From: Leptospira inadai serovar Lyme str. 10
Lineage (GTDB): Bacteria; Spirochaetota; Leptospiria; Leptospirales; Leptospiraceae
Direction of reading: 5' to 3'
Assembly (NCBI RefSeq): GCF_000243675.2
Contig: NZ_AHMM02000015.1
Location: 408,501-472,500 of the forward strand
Length of the DNA stretch: 64,000 nt
In this document: in pieces, positions 61,358 through 64,000 of the stretch
Layout of the letters: every line of letters begins with the position of its first letter
Position numbering within the stretch: the first letter of the stretch is position 1
Translations under genes and position numbers: made by a program
The notes under the pieces: model-generated
What the model saw: the letters and a program-made list of their open reading frames with translations, nothing else
What the model was told of the DNA's origin: nothing
Database searches by the model: none

Positions 61358-62562
61358 GTTTGGAAATCTTATACGGGATCGGGTTTGCGGTATTCATACT
61401 GATTTTCCTAACCTATGTTCTCGCACCCACCCGCAATCAATCCGATCTACCTTTTTGGTCCGTATTACTCATCCTATGCGCGGGTTTGAATTTCGCCGCT
61501 TGGGGGGAAAGAGATACCACACTTCAATGGGTTCTTATCGAAGCCACGACGTTCGTAGGCTCTTTACTCATCTCATCCAGTAGAACTTCGAAATCCTTTC
61601 CCATAGCCTGGAAATTTCTACTGATCAACTCCTTCGGTTTAGGTATCGCTTTTTTAGGAATCGTCTTGATTCTCGCAGCCTTCCATGTAATCAACCAACC
61701 GGTGGACGTCCTCGCGGCTAATGTTTCCGATCATCCGGAAATCATATGGGTAGAGATAGGTCTTTGGTTAGCGATCTTCGGATACACCGCTAAGCTAGGT
61801 CTTTTCCCGAATCATGTTTGGATCGAAGACACTTACGGAGAGAGCCCGACGCAAGTGTCCTCACTTCTATCCGCATTCATACCGGTTTCGGTTTGTTTTG
61901 CGCTTCGTCCTTTCGTACATATGGATCATCAACTCTTTCCTCACACATTCAGCGGTGCGGACGGATTGTTGGTATTAGGGATCGTTACGATTCTAATCAG
62001 TATCTTTGCCGTTTATGACAGGAACGATATCCGTAGGATCTCCGCAAAAGTAGCGCTGTTTCATACGGGCGCACTTGCGGTGATTCTTTGGATGGATTTG
62101 AGCGATGTGGTATTTTACTTCGTCATGGCTTCCAATCTAGTCGTTAAGTCCCTTCTATTCATCAGTATGGGGATAGTCAGAATGGACGCAGGCAAAAGGG
62201 AACTGGGTAAAATTCTACAATCCGATTCCATTAACAAGCCTGCGTTATCTCTCTTTGTCTTAGCCCTCTTTTTGGCGTTTGTGATGCCGGGCTCCCCGGT
62301 CTTTGTGAACGATATCATTCTGATCAAAGCGGGACAAATCGGTGGAAAGGGTTTAGTAATTTTAGTCCCTATCCTAGGTCTCGTTTTCTTCGGGGTCATG
62401 TTGTATAAGATCGCGCCTTTATTAAACCTAAAAGGGCGACCCTTCCAAAAGGAAAATTCGACGATCTTGCGTATCCGAATGACGAACGGATTTTTCCTCC
62501 TCCTCCTTTTGCTCGGCACCGGGTGTTGGGGGTTCTTCTTATTAGTCCAGGGGGTTTTATGA
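61354..62562 (+). CDS. hyfF: Hydrogenase-4/Ehr antiporter-like subunit (HyfF)
   Basis: A 402-residue member of the NuoL/M/N antiporter family, the HyfF slot. LFPNHVWIEDTYGESPTQVSSLLSAFIPV is the H-W-L..A-H-type motif, with the Lys in AKLGLFPNH. WGERDTTLQWVLIEATTFVG contains the conserved Glu. It is shorter than E. coli HyfF (about 520), lacking the extreme C-terminal helices. The start overlaps hyfE by 4 and its end overlaps hyfG by 40 bases. Confidence 0.82.
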   Translation: MSLEILYGIGFAVFILIFLTYVLAPTRNQSDLPFWSVLLILCAGLNFAAWGERDTTLQWVLIEATTFVGSLLISSSRTSKSFPIAWKFLLINSFGLGIAFLGIVLILAAFHVINQPVDVLAANVSDHPEIIWVEIGLWLAIFGYTAKLGLFPNHVWIEDTYGESPTQVSSLLSAFIPVSVCFALRPFVHMDHQLFPHTFSGADGLLVLGIVTILISIFAVYDRNDIRRISAKVALFHTGALAVILWMDLSDVVFYFVMASNLVVKSLLFISMGIVRMDAGKRELGKILQSDSINKPALSLFVLALFLAFVMPGSPVFVNDIILIKAGQIGGKGLVILVPILGLVFFGVMLYKIAPLLNLKGRPFQKENSTILRIRMTNGFFLLLLLLGTGCWGFFLLVQGVL

Positions 62563-63977
62563 GGACTGTTACCGGAATCTTTCAGAGCAAAGAAACCAAA
62601 CAAACGCATCGCTTTTGGTTGACCAATCAAGGAGTAGAACACGAAGTTCTTCCCAAAGCAAATGAGAAAAACATTATAGAGGATGCGGTAAATCCGATTT
62701 GGATTCTCAGGCATAGTTTAGGAACCGATCAAGGAGCTGAAGATTATTCCTCCATCGATTTCGAGAAATATCTTTCGCAGGAAAGAAAACTTCTTTTGGA
62801 AAGATTCGTCACCAAGGAGGGAATCAAGGATCTAGTTTATCGAGGCATTCATGTTCCCGTACCTGCTTCTTTTTATAGCCACGCTGTCGGCCCCATTCAT
62901 GCCGGAGTCATCGAACCGGGACATTTTAGGTTCATCGTTGAAGGGGAAGAAATCCGGAACTTAGATATCCGTTTAGGATTCCAGAAGCGCGGGCTCATCG
63001 AAAAGATGAAAGGTCTGCATAAGGATTCGATTGCTCCCTATGCCGAAGCAATCTCCGGCGACTCTACGATCGCCTATGATATCGCGTTTAGCAAGGCTTT
63101 TGAAGAAGCCCATGGCATTCAGGTTTCTCAGGAAATTAATTTCGCGAGGGCGGTTCTTTTGGAAATCGAAAGAATCGCGATCCATATCGGAGACTTAGGT
63201 GCGATTGCGGGAGACATCGGCTATTATCCTTTGCAGGGAGTCTGCTCCATGCAACGAGGAGTTCCTCTAGGCGTAATGGAAGCTCTTACCGGAAATCGAT
63301 TCGGTCGCGGAGCTCTTTCCCCCGGAAAGGTCCGTTTAAGAAAGCGGATCACTCCCGAGTTCCTATCGGATCTATCCAAGCGAATCGCGAACGTTACCGC
63401 AGACGTGGCCGCTCATTTCGAAAGAGCCTCCGAAAAATCCACCAATCGAGAAAGGTTGCAAGCTTGCGGTATCGTTCCCCAAAAACAGATTAAGAATCTC
63501 GGATTCGTAGGAATGGTCGAAAAGTGCACCGGATTGTCCAGAGATCTTCGTGTGCATGATTCCTCTTATTCGCTCACTCCAGTGCCCTTGAATCTTACTT
63601 TAGATTCGGGGCAGATGCGGGGAGACGCATGGTCCAGATTCTATCTTCGCTATCAAGAGTTGAAGAACAGTGGAGAGTGGTTGGAAAAAGCCATTCCTTT
63701 GTTAATCGAATTCCCGAAAGCCGCAGACTCGTTAGAGAAAACGAAAATCTCTAAACCGAAATCGGGACTTTATTTCGGTTCTGCCGAAGGATGGAGAGGT
63801 CCCGTTTTGATCGCGATTAGCTTGGATTCTTCAGGCTCGATTCTGGATGCGTATGTTAGAGATCCTTCCGTGTTGAACTGGCACGCGTTGGAGCTTGCCG
63901 TAAGAGGTGAGAATATCGGAGACTTCCCCCTAAATAATAAATCCTTTAACCTCAGTTATGTGGGCGTAGATCTATGA
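62523..63977 (+). CDS. hyfG: Ehr large subunit (HyfG/NuoC-D-like) without Ni-Fe ligands
   Basis: A 484-residue fused NuoC-NuoD-like protein. The C-like domain is about 1-100; the D-like part starts at SHAVGPIHAGVIEPGHFRF and holds LEIERIAIHIGDLGAIAGDIGY. In hydrogenase large subunits two CxxC motifs bind Ni-Fe. Here the first is missing (AEAISGDSTIAY, 162-173) and the second, DPCxxC, is DPSVLN (447-452); the protein has only three cysteines, none in a CxxC. It cannot be a working hydrogenase and matches the Ehr type. Confidence 0.82.
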   Translation: MLGVLLISPGGFMRTVTGIFQSKETKQTHRFWLTNQGVEHEVLPKANEKNIIEDAVNPIWILRHSLGTDQGAEDYSSIDFEKYLSQERKLLLERFVTKEGIKDLVYRGIHVPVPASFYSHAVGPIHAGVIEPGHFRFIVEGEEIRNLDIRLGFQKRGLIEKMKGLHKDSIAPYAEAISGDSTIAYDIAFSKAFEEAHGIQVSQEINFARAVLLEIERIAIHIGDLGAIAGDIGYYPLQGVCSMQRGVPLGVMEALTGNRFGRGALSPGKVRLRKRITPEFLSDLSKRIANVTADVAAHFERASEKSTNRERLQACGIVPQKQIKNLGFVGMVEKCTGLSRDLRVHDSSYSLTPVPLNLTLDSGQMRGDAWSRFYLRYQELKNSGEWLEKAIPLLIEFPKAADSLEKTKISKPKSGLYFGSAEGWRGPVLIAISLDSSGSILDAYVRDPSVLNWHALELAVRGENIGDFPLNNKSFNLSYVGVDL

Positions 63978-64000
63978 AACTATTATACGAAGTTCTCAAT
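63974..64000 (+). CDS. Next operon gene, partial (possible HyfI/NuoB-like)
   Basis: An ATG at 63974 overlaps the hyfG stop (ATGA), and nine codons (MKLLYEVLN) lie before the window end. The place after hyfG is that of the NuoB-like Fe-S subunit, but nine residues cannot prove it. Confidence 0.4.

Overview
The window reads as a chromosomal segment of a spirochaete of the genus Leptospira. The strongest pointer is a citramalate synthase (38978-40528) that carries the pyruvate-pocket residues known from the Leptospira interrogans enzyme. Lipoproteins with loose spirochaetal lipoboxes, many TTG starts and dense stop/start overlaps agree with this. Species cannot be fixed from the sequence. There are no insertion sequences, phage genes or CRISPR arrays; almost everything is vertically inherited backbone.

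Layout. 1-5.9 kb: end of a sigma-54 response regulator, a degenerate uracil-DNA-glycosylase-like Fe-S protein, priA, fmt, a PASTA protein and rpe. 6.0-9.9 kb: a ribosome/tRNA operon (rpsP-khpA-rimM-trmD-rplS-rnhB) ending in a FliK-like and an FlhB-tail-like gene, the same order as Bacillus ylqG-ylqH. 9.9-13.4 kb: a degenerate HD-GYP protein, YraN, a small protein and comM on the minus strand. 13.4-27.1 kb: a type II secretion operon, gspC to gspN, preceded by a lipoprotein and a LysM/M23 endopeptidase. 27.4-36.4 kb: minus-strand B12-dependent ribonucleotide reductase with its terminator, tRNA-Asn, a lipoprotein, two small membrane proteins, xseA/xseB and an AI-2E family permease. 36.3-44.1 kb: DedA, an APP1-like phosphatase, Smr, cimA, pth, then xerC-hslV-hslU. 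44.2-52.7 kb: an orphan GHKL-like protein, a stand-alone lipoyl domain, a phosphoesterase, Mrp, ubiX and a UbiA/MqnP-type prenyltransferase divergent from a diiron ferritin-like protein, a secreted protein and ychF.

52.7-64.0 kb is the most unusual part: a 7TM-sensor/AraC regulator, a 600-base non-coding region with a possible small RNA, a perfect palindrome and a closed RNA-like leader, then an SbtA-type Na+/bicarbonate permease, a large outer-membrane porin, and an operon of hydrogenase-4-like membrane subunits whose large subunit has lost every Ni-Fe cysteine ligand. It looks like an energy-converting-hydrogenase-related (Ehr) ion-pumping complex placed next to a bicarbonate transporter. 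The operon continues past the window edge.

Functionally the first 10 kb serves replication restart, translation initiation and ribosome maturation; the Gsp block exports folded proteins across the outer membrane; hslUV, pth, Mrp, nrdJ and xseAB are housekeeping; the last 10 kb is best read as a membrane-energetics and inorganic-carbon module.
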